A stretch of DNA of 64,000 bases. It comes from JBCDBW01 sp039182965. Lineage in GTDB: Bacteria > Verrucomicrobiota > Verrucomicrobiia > Verrucomicrobiales > DEV007. Made by a program: the position numbers and the translations under genes. The notes beneath the pieces are model-generated. The model searched no databases. It saw only the letters and a program-made list of their open reading frames with translations, and was not told the origin of the DNA. The DNA lies in NCBI GenBank assembly GCA_039182965.1, contig JBCDBW010000001.1:42243-106242 (forward strand), given 5' to 3'. Of this stretch, positions 24,576-35,266 are shown piece by piece (position 1 is the stretch's first letter; every line of letters begins with the position of its first letter).

Positions 24576-25353
24576 ACTCGCGAGTATCCGTGAGAACAAG
24601 ACGGCGGCCTATGTGATTCCGCTTGCATTGTTCATGCTGATTCAACCGCTGGGCGGTTTTTTTGAGATCGATCACTCTGACTTGCCTTGGTATCAGTCAG
24701 CGCCGGAGCACTGGGTCTATCCTTTGCAGACCGTCCTCTGCTTGGCGGTTCTGCTTTTCTTTTGGAGGAATTACGAGTTTCGTCCGATTCGCGGCACTGG
24801 GTTGGCGATTGGCATGGCGTTGCTTGGCATGGTTGCCTGGTTTTTGCCGTCTTACCTGTATCGATGGCTGGGTGTGGAGCATTGGGCGCAACCGATGGTA
24901 AGCATACCGATGGTTGATTCTGGATCGCCAATTTGGCGGTATTTTGGCTTGGCCCCGCGAGAAGAAGGCTTCGATCCGACAGTATTCAGCGGGCATCCTG
25001 GCTGGTTTAGCGTCGTGGTCATGATGAGACTGTTGCGGATGGTTGTTATTGTCGCGTTGGTCGAAGAAATTTTCTGGCGAGGATTCCTGATGCGGTATCT
25101 CGTGAATCCTGATAAACCTTTCTACAAGGTGCCATTCGGCAAACATCGCTGGTTGGCGTATTGGGTAACGACACTGGCGTTCATGCTTGTTCATTTACCC
25201 GAAGACTGGTTGGGGGCGTATGTATATGGGAGCCTTACCTATTGGGTGGCTGTGAGGACGAGGAGCTTATACGCGTGTGTCTTGATGCATGCTGTTGCGA
25301 ATTTGATATTGGGGGTCTATGTCATGAGCACAGGCGAATGGGGATTCTGGTAG
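24565..25353 (+). CDS. CPBP/CAAX-protease-related membrane protein (PEP-CTERM-associated type)
   Basis: This 262-residue membrane protein has about seven hydrophobic helices and the Abi/CPBP catalytic motifs: EE-x3-R in VEEIFWRGFLMRYL, a second-site His in FMLVHLPEDW, and HAVANLILG. The sequence around FEIDHSDLPWYQSAPEHWVYPLQT resembles the CAAX prenyl protease-related family that co-occurs with exosortase/PEP-CTERM systems, and a PEP-CTERM substrate gene lies 5 kb upstream. The family assignment is from recollection of motifs. It starts at GTG 24565 inside the nucleotidyltransferase gene. The substrate is unknown. Confidence 0.75.
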   Translation: MRGKLASIRENKTAAYVIPLALFMLIQPLGGFFEIDHSDLPWYQSAPEHWVYPLQTVLCLAVLLFFWRNYEFRPIRGTGLAIGMALLGMVAWFLPSYLYRWLGVEHWAQPMVSIPMVDSGSPIWRYFGLAPREEGFDPTVFSGHPGWFSVVVMMRLLRMVVIVALVEEIFWRGFLMRYLVNPDKPFYKVPFGKHRWLAYWVTTLAFMLVHLPEDWLGAYVYGSLTYWVAVRTRSLYACVLMHAVANLILGVYVMSTGEWGFW

Positions 25354-25374
25354 GCGTCCTTAAGATTTAAACGT

Positions 25375-27012
25375 GTGAAAATTGGGCTGTTACAGATCAA
25401 CTCGACCGTAGGAGACTTTGAGGGCAACGCGGAGCGGATCCTTTCGGGGTATCGCGAAGCGGTGGAACAGGGCGCGGACTTGGTTTTGACCCCGGAAATG
25501 GCGGTAGCGGGATATCCGACTCAGGATTTGATTTTTCGGTCGGGCTTTGTAGAGGGGAATCTCAACGCGCTGGCAACGTTGGAATCGGCGGTTGGGAACG
25601 TTCCCTTGTTGGCCGGATTTATAGACATCAATGAGAGCGGGACGGGTAAACCGTTCTATAATGCGGCAGGATTGTTGGCAAGACGGCGGGAGCGAAAGGT
25701 GTTCCACAAATCGTTGCTTCCGACGTATGATGTATTCGACGAGGCCCGTTATTTTCAGCCTGCGACGCGTGTCGAACCGGTATCGTTGGGAAGTGTCTCG
25801 GCAGGTGTGACGATTTGTGAGGATGTGTGGACGGGAGCGTATTTGCCCGCCCAGCTATATCAACGAGACCCTATTGGTGATCTCGAAGCGGCGGGAGTGG
25901 AACTCATCCTAAACTTGAGTGCCTCTCCCTTTCATACGGGCAAGAGTGGTGCGCGATTGGAAATGTTGGGCAGGTTGGCAAAGCAACTGGATGCTCCATT
26001 GGTATATTGCAACCTGGTTGGGGGAAACGACCAGTTGGTATTTGATGGAGGATCGGTCGTGTTGGGTGCAGACGGGGCATTGCTCGCACAATTGCCGACC
26101 TTTGAGGAAGCGATTGCCGTCGTTGACCTTGGGAAGACGGATGAGGATGGCGGGCTTTTCGTTCCTGCAAATGAAGAGCGAGAGATCTTCAATGCACTGG
26201 TCTTGGGCGTGCGGGACTATATGAAGAAGTGCGGATTCCAGACAGCGGCAATTGGCTTGAGTGGGGGAATAGACTCTGCGCTGACGGCGGCCGTCGCGGC
26301 GTATGCGATAGGTGCTGAGAATGTATACGGCGTTACCATGCCGAGTGAATTTTCATCGGCGGGGAGCGTGGGCGACTCGGCTGCTCTGGCGAGGAATCTG
26401 GGTTTAAACTTTGAGGAAGTCGCCATTGGACCTGTATTTGAATCTTTTAAAGGCCAGATGAATGTGCTCTTTCGTGGGTGTGAAGAGGATGTTACGGAAG
26501 AGAACATACAGGCGCGGATTCGTGGCATGATCATGATGTCTTTGTCGAACAAGTTTGGGCATTTGCTCTTAACAACGGGGAACAAGAGCGAGTTGGCGGT
26601 GGGTTATTGCACGATTTATGGAGACATGTGCGGAGGGCTCGCGGTGATCAGTGACGTTCCGAAGACGAAGGTGTATGCGGTGGCACGGTGGCTCAATCGT
26701 ACGAGGGAGGTAATTCCGTGGAACACCGTTGAGAAACCGCCGAGCGCAGAGTTACGCCCCAATCAGAAAGATCAAGATTCGTTGCCGGAGTATGATGTAT
26801 TGGATGGGATTCTTGAGTTATACGTTGAAGAGAGCCAGAGTATTGAGCAGATAGTGGATAAAGGATTTGAGGAAGAGATGGTGCGATGGGTATGTCGTCA
26901 GGTGAACATCAACGAATGGAAGCGTTATCAAGCAGCACCAGGGATTCGCGTGACCTCGAAAGCCTTTGGTTTGGGGCGGCGTTATCCGATTGCGCAGCGA
27001 TATCGGGGCTGA
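25375..27012 (+). CDS. nadE: NAD+ synthetase, glutamine-dependent
   Basis: This two-domain NAD synthetase has 545 residues. The N-terminal nitrilase-type amidase carries the triad Glu41, Lys112 and Cys148 (LTPEMAVAGYP, KVFHKSLLP, GVTICEDVW) and releases ammonia from glutamine. The C-terminal domain has the P-loop SGGIDS at 296-301 and KSELAVGYCT, and amidates deamido-NAD with ATP. The GTG start at 25375 fits the conserved N-terminus KIGLLQINSTVGD. It heads a plus-strand run with hisC and mnmE. Confidence 0.95.
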   Translation: MKIGLLQINSTVGDFEGNAERILSGYREAVEQGADLVLTPEMAVAGYPTQDLIFRSGFVEGNLNALATLESAVGNVPLLAGFIDINESGTGKPFYNAAGLLARRRERKVFHKSLLPTYDVFDEARYFQPATRVEPVSLGSVSAGVTICEDVWTGAYLPAQLYQRDPIGDLEAAGVELILNLSASPFHTGKSGARLEMLGRLAKQLDAPLVYCNLVGGNDQLVFDGGSVVLGADGALLAQLPTFEEAIAVVDLGKTDEDGGLFVPANEEREIFNALVLGVRDYMKKCGFQTAAIGLSGGIDSALTAAVAAYAIGAENVYGVTMPSEFSSAGSVGDSAALARNLGLNFEEVAIGPVFESFKGQMNVLFRGCEEDVTEENIQARIRGMIMMSLSNKFGHLLLTTGNKSELAVGYCTIYGDMCGGLAVISDVPKTKVYAVARWLNRTREVIPWNTVEKPPSAELRPNQKDQDSLPEYDVLDGILELYVEESQSIEQIVDKGFEEEMVRWVCRQVNINEWKRYQAAPGIRVTSKAFGLGRRYPIAQRYRG

Positions 27013-27040
27013 AGGATTGAACGGTATTGGGGAGAAAAGG

Positions 27041-28147
27041 ATGGCTGTTTGGGATTGTGCAAATCAATGGTTAAAGGACTTAGTGTCCTATGACCCGGGC
27101 AAACCGATCGAAGAAACGGCACGGGAGCTAGGGTTGGATCCGGGCGAGATCATCAAACTGGCTTCGAACGAGAATCCACTGGGGCCGTCGCCGAAGGCTT
27201 TAGAGGCGATGGCAGAAGCGTTGAACGGCGTCCATATCTATCCTGACGGCGGCGGGTATCGATTGCGTAGCGCTATTGCGGAGAGGTTTGATCTGCAGAT
27301 TGAGAATGTGATTCTCGGCAATGGCTCAAGCGAGATAATAGAGTTTGTCGGGCACGCTTTCCTAACACCTGGAGATGAGATTATCGTTGCGGATCATGCG
27401 TTTGTTGTTTATAAAATCATGGCCACCCTCTTTGGAGCGAATACGGTGGAGGTTCGTGACCCCGGATTTGTTCATGATCTGGAAGCAATGGCAGATGTGG
27501 TGACGCCTCGGACGAAGTGTATTTTTGTTGCCAATCCGAACAACCCAACGGGAACGTTAGTAGATCAAGACGCGATTGATCGTTTTATGGATCGGGTACC
27601 GGGCCACGTTATTGTGGTCTTTGACGAAGCCTACTATGAGTTTCTGGAGGAGCCACCGGACACACTGAAGTATGTTCACGAAAGGAGGAACGTGATTGTT
27701 GTGCGAACGTTCTCAAAGATTCAGGGTTTAGCGGCCCTGCGGATTGGTTACGGGCTCGGTCCAAAAGAACTGATCGACGTTTTGCAGAAGACGCGGCAGC
27801 CCTTCAACGCTAATTCTGTGGCTCTAGCGGGTGCGCTGGCGGGATTGGCGGACGAAGAGCATCAGGAGAAGACCAAGGCGGTCACCGACGAGGGCCGGGC
27901 CGTGATAGAGTCTGCATTCGGGGAGATGGGTTTGGAGTATGTGCCGAGTTATGCGAATTTTGTTCTGGTGAAAGTAGGGGATGGCGACGCGATGTTTCAG
28001 CGGATGCTAGCCCGCGGGGTAATTGTGCGGGCGATGAGGGGTTACAAGCTACCGGAATGGATTCGGGTTACCGTTGGAACGCCCGAACAAAATGCGCGGT
28101 TTCTGGAGGTCTTGCAGGAGGAGTTGTCTGGCTTGCGGGAGCATTGA
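27041..28147 (+). CDS. hisC: Histidinol-phosphate aminotransferase
   Basis: The 368-residue aminotransferase begins WLKDLVSYDPGKPIEE and shows LASNENPLGPSPKA, YPDGGGYRLR, NPNNPTGTLV and the PLP-lysine region RTFSKIQGLAALRIGYG, all characteristic of HisC. It converts imidazole-acetol phosphate to histidinol phosphate in histidine synthesis, though HisC homologues may also act on aromatic amino acids. GGAGAAAAGG immediately upstream of ATG 27041 fixes the start. Its stop overlaps the mnmE start by 1 bp. No other his genes are in the window. Confidence 0.9.
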   Translation: MAVWDCANQWLKDLVSYDPGKPIEETARELGLDPGEIIKLASNENPLGPSPKALEAMAEALNGVHIYPDGGGYRLRSAIAERFDLQIENVILGNGSSEIIEFVGHAFLTPGDEIIVADHAFVVYKIMATLFGANTVEVRDPGFVHDLEAMADVVTPRTKCIFVANPNNPTGTLVDQDAIDRFMDRVPGHVIVVFDEAYYEFLEEPPDTLKYVHERRNVIVVRTFSKIQGLAALRIGYGLGPKELIDVLQKTRQPFNANSVALAGALAGLADEEHQEKTKAVTDEGRAVIESAFGEMGLEYVPSYANFVLVKVGDGDAMFQRMLARGVIVRAMRGYKLPEWIRVTVGTPEQNARFLEVLQEELSGLREH

Positions 28148-29493
28148 TGTTTGGAGATACGATTGCCGCGATTGCGACACCGTTCGGGCAAGGGGCGGTC
28201 GCCGTCTTACGGGTATCCGGTCCCCGAGCGAAGGCGATCGCGTCGGCGGTTCTTCGGGAGGCTCATGGGGTCTCGGGGATGGCGCCCAGGCGACACTATT
28301 TGCGCGATGTTGTGGATTCTGACGGTCAGCGACTAGACGAAGTCCTTGTGACGGTATTTGATGGGCCGGCCAGTTACACGGGAGAAGATACGGTGGAGAT
28401 CAGCGGACACGGGGGAACGTTGGTAACCCGGGCGGTCTTTGATTGTGTTTTGGAGGCGGGAGCGCGGGCTGCCGAGCCGGGCGAATTCACGCAGCGTGCG
28501 TTTCTAAATGGCAAGATTGATTTGACGCAGGCGGAAGCCGTGATGGATCTAATCGAAGCAAGGACGGACCTTGCCTTGAGGGCGTCGAACGAGCAACTGG
28601 AGGGGCGCATTGGAGATCAAGCAGAGTCTCTCCGAGCAGAACTGATTGGTGTTGTCGCGCATGTAGAAGCAGTCATCGATTTTCCAGAAGAGGACATTGA
28701 TCCTGATGCGGGGCGGGAATTGGGCGAGAGGATCGAGGCTGTGATCGTAGCCTTGGACAGCTTGCTCTCGACCGCTGACCAGGGTCGGATTTTGCGGGAG
28801 GGCGTCCGAACCGTGATTTGCGGCGAGCCGAATGTCGGCAAATCGAGTTTGATGAACTGTCTTTTGGGTTTTGATCGAGTGATCGTGAGTGCTCAGGCGG
28901 GCACGACGCGAGACACGATAGAAGAAGTCATAAGCCTACGTGGGATTCCTTTGATTTTGGTGGATACGGCAGGAGTCCGAGAGTCCACTGATGAGGTCGA
29001 GCGCGCGGGCATTGAGCGGACGGCCAAGCAGATTGGCGAAGCGGAGTTAGTAGTTGAAGTGGTTGACGCGAGTCAATCGGAGGGGGAAATCCTTGCTAGC
29101 TCTGATGTAGCGGGCAAACGACATATTCTTATCTTGAACAAAAGCGATCTTGGCGTTGATCCGGTATGGGAGGGACGAGGGGTGCCTTTTTCGTGTTTAG
29201 AGGGGACCGGGATGGCTCGCTTAGAGGAAGCCATTGTGGCGTCTATCGCGGGAGGCGATGTGGATTCTTGGTCTGCTAACCCTTTGGCGATCAATTCCAG
29301 GCACCAAGCCTGTTTTCGTGACGCCAGGCGGGATGCGTTGGCTGCTGCAGCGAAATTGGCTAAGGGGGAAACGCCTGAGCTGGTGGCATTGGAATTACGC
29401 TCGAGTCTGGAAGCCGTCGGGCGGGTATCCGGCAAGGTAGATGTCGAAGAGATTCTTGGGGAAATCTTCGGCCGTTTTTGTATCGGTAAGTGA
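28147..29493 (+). CDS. mnmE: tRNA modification GTPase MnmE
   Basis: MnmE, with MnmG, installs the 5-carboxymethylaminomethyl group on wobble U34 of certain tRNAs. The sequence begins DTIAAIATPFGQGAVAVLRVSGP, typical of the formyl-THF-binding N domain. The G domain has GEPNVGKSSLMN (P-loop), GTTRDTIEE, DTAGVRES and NKSD. The C-terminus ends FCIGK, whose Cys is the family hallmark. About 448 residues is the normal length. ATG 28147 overlaps the hisC stop. No mnmG is visible in the window. Confidence 0.96.
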   Translation: MFGDTIAAIATPFGQGAVAVLRVSGPRAKAIASAVLREAHGVSGMAPRRHYLRDVVDSDGQRLDEVLVTVFDGPASYTGEDTVEISGHGGTLVTRAVFDCVLEAGARAAEPGEFTQRAFLNGKIDLTQAEAVMDLIEARTDLALRASNEQLEGRIGDQAESLRAELIGVVAHVEAVIDFPEEDIDPDAGRELGERIEAVIVALDSLLSTADQGRILREGVRTVICGEPNVGKSSLMNCLLGFDRVIVSAQAGTTRDTIEEVISLRGIPLILVDTAGVRESTDEVERAGIERTAKQIGEAELVVEVVDASQSEGEILASSDVAGKRHILILNKSDLGVDPVWEGRGVPFSCLEGTGMARLEEAIVASIAGGDVDSWSANPLAINSRHQACFRDARRDALAAAAKLAKGETPELVALELRSSLEAVGRVSGKVDVEEILGEIFGRFCIGK

Positions 29494-30053
29494 TGTAAAG
29501 GACAGGGAGAGATCCGGCGAGGGGGGTGATGAGTTGGCTGTGCCGGCGCTGACGGCTTGGATTGATTGGGTGGTATTGCCCAGTTCGGTGGTGATTTCTG
29601 TCGGCATCGCAGAGATGATGGTACCGGAGTCGGCACCATCAACCGAGTGGCGGCTACTCGAGATCACTCTCTCTGTTGCCAGGGAGCTCCTGGTTGCCAC
29701 TCGTTATGCGGTTCGGAGGTGGATCACCGGAACCGGAGCCGGAACCGGTTCACCGGCATCCCAAGGGCTCGCCTGTTGTTTGCCAAGGTTATGTCGCATT
29801 GGTTGCGCTGGCGGAGGCCTTTGCTGTTTTTGGCCTGGCGCTGCCGATACAGGGAATGCCTCGCTGCGACTATCTGTCCTTTTCTTTGCTGTGAGTCTGG
29901 CCGCCCTGGCGATTCATACGCCCACGTTCACAAAGACTCCGGAGACGGTCCGGTCTTAGTCCGGTCTTACAACGAGTACAATCGCCGGCGTGGTGGCAGG
30001 ATAGCCATCTGGCGCTGGTGCTAGCGTGGGTCTGTTTTTGTTTGCCGAGGAGG
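29494..30053. other. 560-bp gap between mnmE and rplQ, no supported gene
   Basis: Both neighbours end here (convergent). Open frames on both strands are present but none carries a recognisable domain. One plus-strand frame has a short hydrophobic stretch (GYVALVALAEAFAVFGLAL) near 29790-29850. A perfect 11-bp tandem repeat, GTCCGGTCTTA twice, lies near 29949-29970, and GAACCGGTTC is a 10-bp palindrome near 29742. No T-tailed terminator was found. Confidence 0.4.
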
Positions 30054-30493
30054 TTAAGACGCCTTTGTATCGTCCGCTCCGGCCATCCCCGCTTCATCGT
30101 CATCGCCCATGCCGATGTGGACGTCGACCCACTCGATGTAGGCCATGGAAGCAGAGTCGCTCGCTCGGTCTGGAATTCGTGTGATGCGAGTGTAACCGCC
30201 TTGGCGATCCGCGGAAGCGACGGCAACTTCGCTAAATAGTTTCTTTACGGCGGCGTTGCTTCCAAGGAATGCGTGAGCCTGGCGACGGGCATGGACGTTT
30301 TCGTCTTTGTCTCCGGCGTTTCCGCGTTTGCCCAATGTTACGAGTCGCTCTGCGATAGGACGCAGAGCCTTCGCTTTTGCGTGGGTGGTTCGGATGCGAC
30401 CGTGCTCGATGAGGCTGGAGGCCAAGCCTGAGAGCAAAGCACGACGCTGGCCTTTGTTTCGCTGGAGTTTGACGGTTTTTCGTTGATGTCTCA

Positions 30494-30494
<1 letters not shown>
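30054..30494 (-). CDS. rplQ: 50S ribosomal protein L17
   Basis: The N-terminus MRHQRKTVKLQRNKGQRRALL and later QGGYTRITRIPDR are diagnostic of bL17, which sits near the peptide exit tunnel on the large subunit. At 146 residues it is slightly longer than E. coli L17, with an acidic tail (GMGDDDEAGMAGADD) beyond the conserved core. Its start shares 1 bp with the rpoA stop, so the two are cotranscribed, as in most bacteria. Confidence 0.97.
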
Positions 30495-31576
<1,082 letters not shown>

Positions 31577-31869
31577 GTTTTTCGTGAAGTAGCCGGGTTA
31601 CCCCTGGAGGGCGAGCCTCTGAAACCAAGGTGGGGTCAGGGCATGCCAGGGACCAACGGCGGTTAGAATTCGCCCATGAAGCGGGGAACTAAGACTAGAG
31701 GTGGAGGCTTGTAAAGGGGATTTTTGGGGATCGAGCGGTAATTCATCACGGAGGCTGGAGACTTCGGAAACCTCGAGCAGGCTTGCCTCGGCGATCCTAT
31801 CTGTGGATTGTGGCCACTAGACTCGTTTGGAACCTGTCGGGTGCGACGCGTGCAAGCAGGTGATACGCC

Positions 31870-33561
31870 TTAGATGCGGAAGAGCGCCCCGAGTCGTTTC
31901 CCTAGCATCAGGCCAGCACCGATGATCGTTATGGCGAGGAAGATCATGGCCCAGACCCCCAGCGCGGACGCCAGATAGGGGCCATCGCCGAGCGAACTGT
32001 AGAGGGCGTAAATAGCTTTGGTGATGGGGTAAAACTCCTGTTTTTGAGCGAGTATCAGCGAATCGGACACCTCGAGCATGGCGAAGGCGAAGGCGAGGAG
32101 ACCGCCGGCTATGAGATTGGCCGCGATGAGTGGGATCGTGATGCGTTGGAGCGCGCGGACCGGGGAGGCGCCGAGATTTTGGGCGGCTTCTTCGAGGGTA
32201 ACGCTTGTTTGCTGATAGCCGGCAGCTGCCGATCGGACGACGTAGGGGAGTCGGCGGACCGCGTATGCGACCACGAGGATCATTGTCGGGTTTTCATTGG
32301 GCATGAGCCAAGCGAAAGGCTGGCCTTCGCGGGTCATCGCCAGATATCCGAACGCGAGGACCAATCCGGGAACTGCCAAGGGCAGCATTGCCAACGAATC
32401 CAAAATTTGGCGTCCGGGAAGGGTTGTGCGAACGACCACGTATGCGATCCCGAGGCCGAGAAGAATATCGAAGAGAGTGGAAAGGCTGGCGTATTTGAGA
32501 CTGTTGCCGATGGAGGGGACTGTGAGTTCGTGGCCCAGCGCGGTATTGAAGTGCGCGAGCGTGTAGCTTTCCGGAAAAATGCTTTTGTACCAGTCGGCAG
32601 CGACGGAATTGAGGACCACGCCAATGTGAGGGATGACGGCAAGGAAGATGACAAAGCAAAAGGCGGCGGAGCATAGAAACCCCTGCCATGCCGGGAGACG
32701 CCTTGCGTAGCTGGCCATGGAGGCGCGACCACTCATTGTGAAATGGGATCGACCAAAGAGCAGTTTGCTTATAGCGAAAATGATTACCGTGGTCACGAGG
32801 AGCACGGCAACGAGTGCGTAGGGCAGGGGATTTCCTCCAATGTCTTTGATTCCATCGAAGATTTGGACGGAGGTTACGCGGGTGAAGTCAAAAATGAGCG
32901 GGACGCCGAGTTCCGTGAAGGACCAAATGAAGACAATCGTGCCACCTGCGAAGATGCCGGGCATCGTGAGAGGGAGGGTAATCTTAAGAAATCGCTTCCA
33001 TGCGGGGCAACCGAGATTTTCGGCGGCTTCCTCCATGGCGGGGTCTAGATTGGCGAGAGCTGCGGTGACGTTCAGGTAGAGTATGGGATAGAGATGGAGG
33101 GCATTCATGATCACGATACCAAGGAGACGGCCCTCGCCGAGCCAGTCGGTGGGGTCGTTCATATCCATTAGGCCCAACTTGGAGAGCAGGACGTTAAAGG
33201 CTCCGTTCTGTCCGAGGATCTGTTTCACGCCGATGGCACCGACGAAGGGAGGGAGGATCAAGGGGATGAGGACGAGTGTGGAAAGGATGGTTTTGCCGGG
33301 AAAGAGAAAGCGATTGGAGACCACAGCGAGCGGAATCGAAAGGATGAGGCTGCCAACGGTTGTGAACAACCCGATGAGAAACGCGTTTTTCAGGCCTTCC
33401 AGATAGAGAGGATTCTGGAAGACTTGGAGAAAGTAGTAGGGTGTGAACTCGCCGTCCACGATGAAGGCCTCGCGGATGGTGATCCAAATGGGGTAGACGA
33501 AGAAGGTGAGCAGGAATGCGACGGTGAAGGCGAAGACGCCAATGGAGAGCGATTTGCTCAT
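31870..33561 (-). CDS. Fe(III)-type ABC transporter permease, two fused permease domains
   Basis: This 563-residue membrane protein has about 12 helices in two halves, each ending in the EAA loop that docks the ATPase: EEAAENLGCPAWKRFLKITLPLTMPGI in the first half and EEAAQNLGASPVRALQRITIPLIAANL in the second. This fused architecture is typical of FbpB/ThiP-type importers of ferric iron and similar ligands. The gene is the last of three on the minus strand after the ATPase and binding protein, 7 bp after the latter. Confidence 0.88.
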   Translation of the reverse strand: MSKSLSIGVFAFTVAFLLTFFVYPIWITIREAFIVDGEFTPYYFLQVFQNPLYLEGLKNAFLIGLFTTVGSLILSIPLAVVSNRFLFPGKTILSTLVLIPLILPPFVGAIGVKQILGQNGAFNVLLSKLGLMDMNDPTDWLGEGRLLGIVIMNALHLYPILYLNVTAALANLDPAMEEAAENLGCPAWKRFLKITLPLTMPGIFAGGTIVFIWSFTELGVPLIFDFTRVTSVQIFDGIKDIGGNPLPYALVAVLLVTTVIIFAISKLLFGRSHFTMSGRASMASYARRLPAWQGFLCSAAFCFVIFLAVIPHIGVVLNSVAADWYKSIFPESYTLAHFNTALGHELTVPSIGNSLKYASLSTLFDILLGLGIAYVVVRTTLPGRQILDSLAMLPLAVPGLVLAFGYLAMTREGQPFAWLMPNENPTMILVVAYAVRRLPYVVRSAAAGYQQTSVTLEEAAQNLGASPVRALQRITIPLIAANLIAGGLLAFAFAMLEVSDSLILAQKQEFYPITKAIYALYSSLGDGPYLASALGVWAMIFLAITIIGAGLMLGKRLGALFRI

Positions 33562-33568
33562 AGTCTTA

Positions 33569-35266
33569 CTATTGACCGCGCTCAGCCATTCGGATGGCGC
33601 GCCGGTAGTTACTTCGAAACTGATTGGTAAGCTGTCGGGCTAGAGTGACTTCGCCAGGCTTGTAACCGGACTTAAGGCGATCGCTGATATAACCGAGTGA
33701 TTTATCATAGTCGACGAATCCGACACTGTAGAATGTGCGGGTCGCATCAGGTGGAAAATCATTTTCGATCAAGACCTGCCAGGCCTCTTGGAGCTCTTCA
33801 TGGGCATCGAGAACCATGCAGCGTAGGATGAAGCGAATGGCGTCGAAAGCGGGCGAGGTCCAATCGCGGACATATTCGAATTGGACGGCAGTTTCATAGG
33901 GGAACTCCTCGGGATCGGCAAAGAACGCCAGGTTTTCTTCGGTATAAAGGTCTTTGCGTATGGGGAGGCGTCTGAGGGATCGTCGGGTGGGGCCGCCGGG
34001 TGTGCCGGCTTTATAGTTCCAAAGCTTTTGGCCGGATTCGGACAGGAAGAACTCGATGAAGTCGAGTGCGAGTTCAGGCTCGGGGGCGCCACGGAACATG
34101 GCAATGGGGTCGACGCTAATGGATGATCCTCCGAGAGGGGTGAAGTATTGCACGCGTGAAGTACCATCTTTTTCGCGCACCAATTCGTTGATGGTACGGC
34201 CGTAGAAGTCTATACACATTCCAGCTGCAGCATTTCCTTGGGCGACATCGAGGGGGATTTTCGCTGAAGAATCGGTAAAATATCTGGCATTTGCGCTAAT
34301 GCTTTGGATGAGGTTTAGTCCGTCGATCCAGCCACGGCGAACGGCTCGTTGGACAAATTCTTCTTCGGTTTCGAAGTCTTTGCGTTTCAGGTTCAGGGCG
34401 GCCTCGTGCATCTTCTGTTGGATGAGCATTTCGAATGCCTTTGTTGCGGAGCCGCTTTTTGTAGGATCAGCGAGGGCGACTTGGCGCAAGTATCGGGGAT
34501 CTCCCAAGTCGGACCATTGCAGAGGCGGATTTTCGATTCCGAGGCGGGCCAGCGAATCGATGTTATAGACAATGCCGAAGCTGGAGAGGCAATTCCCGAG
34601 CCAGCGGCGATCAGGATCATAGAAGCGCTCTCCGCTGACCTCAGCAGGAATGATCTCGTCGGTGAACCATTCCGCCCGGCGGTCGAAGACGCCGGAGTCC
34701 ACGAGATGTCCCTTCTCTGCTTGGATGACGAATGGATATTCACCGCCACCGAAAAGGACATCCACGCCGATTCCCACATTGGAGTCGAGAAAGGCTTGCC
34801 GGGCGATTGCCCCGGGGGAATCACCATTGGGATCGACTTTCCGGCTATTGAAGGAATCACCAATCTCAGCGTTTTTCCATTCCTTTCCGAGTTCCTTTTT
34901 CCAGTGATTCTCGAATGAGGCGCGGAAGGACGAGTCGATGAATTTTTCAATTTCGGACGTCCCGCCCGGGGTGCGCCAATCGAGGCGAACGCGTATGTCG
35001 TCGCGATTGAGCATGTGTTGATAGAATGCCTCGGAGAATTCTGCGCGGATGGTTTCGTTGTGTGGAGAAAGGATGACGAGGGTCTTATCGGGCTTGCGGG
35101 CATGTCCGGCTTTCGCGGGACGGAGGACGAAGGGAGCAGCAATTGTAATGATGAGCGCGAGGAGGACTGCAAGATTGCGGATGACCTCCGGGGTGAAGGA
35201 CTCGCGTGTGATTTTGATATTGGAGAAGAACTCTTTCATTGACGGGAGGGCCCGGAGCTCATTCAC
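33569..35266 (-). CDS. ABC transporter substrate-binding protein, membrane-anchored
   Basis: This 565-residue family-1-like extracellular binding protein starts with a cytoplasmic stretch and a hydrophobic helix (NLAVLLALIITIAAPFVLR), then TLVILSPHNETIRAEFSEAF, which opens the periplasmic domain. There is no lipobox or clear cleavage site, so it may remain anchored by an uncleaved N-terminal helix. It is large for the class. Its position between an Fbp-type ATPase and permease suggests ferric or related ligand uptake, but ligand residues are not evident. GTG 35266 overlaps the ATPase stop (GTGA); ATG 35239 is an alternative start. Confidence 0.8.
   Translation of the reverse strand: MNELRALPSMKEFFSNIKITRESFTPEVIRNLAVLLALIITIAAPFVLRPAKAGHARKPDKTLVILSPHNETIRAEFSEAFYQHMLNRDDIRVRLDWRTPGGTSEIEKFIDSSFRASFENHWKKELGKEWKNAEIGDSFNSRKVDPNGDSPGAIARQAFLDSNVGIGVDVLFGGGEYPFVIQAEKGHLVDSGVFDRRAEWFTDEIIPAEVSGERFYDPDRRWLGNCLSSFGIVYNIDSLARLGIENPPLQWSDLGDPRYLRQVALADPTKSGSATKAFEMLIQQKMHEAALNLKRKDFETEEEFVQRAVRRGWIDGLNLIQSISANARYFTDSSAKIPLDVAQGNAAAGMCIDFYGRTINELVREKDGTSRVQYFTPLGGSSISVDPIAMFRGAPEPELALDFIEFFLSESGQKLWNYKAGTPGGPTRRSLRRLPIRKDLYTEENLAFFADPEEFPYETAVQFEYVRDWTSPAFDAIRFILRCMVLDAHEELQEAWQVLIENDFPPDATRTFYSVGFVDYDKSLGYISDRLKSGYKPGEVTLARQLTNQFRSNYRRAIRMAERGQ

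Noticed and set aside
29676..29894. Remnant of a rotary ATPase K/c subunit gene, from GYVALVALAEAFAVFGLAL
   Set aside because: Only about 20 hydrophobic residues resemble such a helix, the remaining frame does not align, and no ATPase genes are nearby.
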